Below are positions 33,892-34,963 of a DNA stretch of 34,963 nucleotides, one piece after another (the stretch's first letter is position 1; each line of letters begins with the position of its first letter). The translations under genes and the position numbers were made by a program. The stretch is from an uncultured Bacilli bacterium (lineage in GTDB: Bacteria > Bacillota_I > Bacilli_A > RF39 > UBA660), in contig CALVIA010000001.1 of assembly GCA_944329255.1 (NCBI GenBank), forward strand, positions 1 to 34,963, in the 5' to 3' direction. Under the pieces are notes generated by a model. That model was not told where the DNA came from and made no database searches. It saw nothing but the letters and a program-made list of their open reading frames with translations.

Positions 33892-34878
33892 TCATGATAT
33901 TTGGTGCTTAGTTTTCCAATTTTCAAATTCTATTTTTTCTTTTTCTGTTTCAATTTCCTGATGATAATAATGTTTCGTAAATTCTCCACACGAACTACCT
34001 ATTTCTTTTCCAGGAGGAGAATATGTTTTAATTCTAAGATTTGGAACTTGTTTTAAGATTTCTTTTATCCATAAATCTTCATTATCACTTCTTTTTAAAT
34101 CATTAATTGGATTAAATCTTATAAATTTAATTGTAATATTATATTTCTTTAGCAATTTACATATTTTATTTAATTCATTTATACTATCATTGACATCTTT
34201 TATTAAAGTATAATGAATTTCAACAGGATCATTTGTTCTATGCAATTTAATATATTCATTCATTATTATATTGTTTGATTGTAATACATTTCTATAATTT
34301 CCTAAATATGATAATGCCTCATCAACTGTTACATTTGTACTTGGAATTAAATCAAATCTTTCTTTATCAAATGGAGTATGCATAGAAAAATGTATTTTTA
34401 ATGGAATATTTAGTTTATTTACTAATTCTGTAAGCTTTAAAATATTTTTATTGGGCATCATAGTTGCTAATGCATACCCTATACTTTCATATTGAAATCT
34501 ATCTCTGATTGATTTTTCCATTTTATAAATATCTAGAAGTAAATTTATATTTAATAATGGTTCTCCAACACCCATAAAAGATATAAGTAATTTTTTCTTG
34601 GATGTTCTCTTTTTTCCATTTACACTTAATGTTTGAATTAAACATTTTATAAAATCTTTTGAATTAATTGGAATCATAGCTTTGTTTAAACCTTTATTTG
34701 TTAAATGACACATTTTACATCCAAGATTACAAAAATGATGTGTTGGAACACATACAACATCAATATTTTTTTTATTATCAAGCAATGTCATTTCTATTAT
34801 TTTATTATTTCCTATATCAAATACAGTTTTTATAGAATTATCGGAAAAGTCTTTAAAAACTCCTAATTTTTTTATCAT
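33892..34878 (-). CDS. RlmN/Cfr-class radical SAM protein, short form
   Basis: 328 aa from the ATG at 34878. Radical SAM motif CNLGCKMC (Cys50, 54, 57) and the FMGVGEPLLN motif (about 101-110) are clear. Cys43 lies 7 residues before the first cluster cysteine, as in RlmN (Cys118 against Cys125), and Cys297 in IGSSCGEF corresponds to the methyl-carrying cysteine of RlmN (AACGQL). So all five catalytic cysteines are present and a methyl transfer to adenine C2 or C8 in rRNA or tRNA is likely. The N-terminal accessory RNA-binding domain of about 90 residues is absent. Start: GGGGTG is correctly spaced for 34878; a GTG at 34887 is inside this ribosome-binding site. The stop is TGA. A main RlmN may be elsewhere in the genome. 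Confidence 0.88.
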   Translation of the reverse strand: MIKKLGVFKDFSDNSIKTVFDIGNNKIIEMTLLDNKKNIDVVCVPTHHFCNLGCKMCHLTNKGLNKAMIPINSKDFIKCLIQTLSVNGKKRTSKKKLLISFMGVGEPLLNINLLLDIYKMEKSIRDRFQYESIGYALATMMPNKNILKLTELVNKLNIPLKIHFSMHTPFDKERFDLIPSTNVTVDEALSYLGNYRNVLQSNNIIMNEYIKLHRTNDPVEIHYTLIKDVNDSINELNKICKLLKKYNITIKFIRFNPINDLKRSDNEDLWIKEILKQVPNLRIKTYSPPGKEIGSSCGEFTKHYYHQEIETEKEKIEFENWKTKHQIS

Positions 34879-34963
34879 ATCAAACACCCCATTTGCTTTA
34901 AATATTTATTTTACATATAAAAAATTATCATTATAAAAGTTAGATTTTTTATTTAATTCATTT

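Noticed and set aside
33892..34878. Mycoplasma-type genetic code (UGA as Trp), suggested by the very AT-rich sequence and reduced look.
   Set aside because: The radical SAM gene ends at TGA directly before its terminator, the Trp codons I checked are TGG, and no gene needs a TGA read as Trp to stay open.

Overview
The window is strongly AT-rich, compactly coded bacterial DNA. Every gene but one is on the minus strand. It suggests an uncultured, gut-type, small-genome member of the Firmicutes/Bacilli side (RF39-like or another Mollicutes-adjacent lineage). Evidence for this: Gram-positive ribosome-binding sites (AGGAGG/AGGTGA), a T-box in front of pheST, GatCAB, a ComK homologue, pyruvate:ferredoxin oxidoreductase (anaerobic metabolism), and Firmicutes-style extended -10 promoters. 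UGA appears to serve as a stop (end of the radical SAM gene) and the Trp codons I checked are UGG, so this looks like the standard code, not the Mycoplasma code. The taxonomic placement is inference.

Layout, left to right. 1-3.9 kb: an ABC-transporter ATPase cut by the window edge, then nifJ. 4-8.2 kb: tsf and rpsB (S2 with an unusual C-terminal SAP/Rho_N-like extension), then priA. 8.2-12.1 kb: a divergent pair of surface-type genes, one a membrane-anchored protein with about 15 cysteine-containing repeats, the other a three-TM protein with about seven PASTA-like repeats and no kinase; they share a short two-way promoter region. 12.1-15.3 kb: gatC-gatA-gatB with overlapping ends. 15.3-18.7 kb: a small Lys/Thr/Ala-rich membrane protein, a short comK homologue, and a lemA-DUF2207 pair with a hairpin between them.

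18.75-27.5 kb is the most distinctive part. Five tandem paralogues (512-593 aa) form an apparent operon from one good promoter at 27490-27518. Each has a conserved N-terminal module of unknown function (motifs IKNRYNH and NPDATFSNNLDNI) followed by 8-12 BspA-like leucine-rich repeats of about 22 residues. They have no signal peptide or transmembrane segment. A 94-aa protein is embedded between two of them. Upstream lies a 306-aa protein with beta-helix-like composition.

28.5-34.9 kb: pheS-pheT under a Phe T-box; a frr operon that also carries a RelE/HigB-like protein and a small HTH-like protein (a possible toxin-antitoxin pair); and a short RlmN/Cfr-type radical SAM protein that keeps all five catalytic cysteines but lacks the N-terminal accessory domain. 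No tRNA, rRNA, CRISPR array, transposase or phage module was seen.
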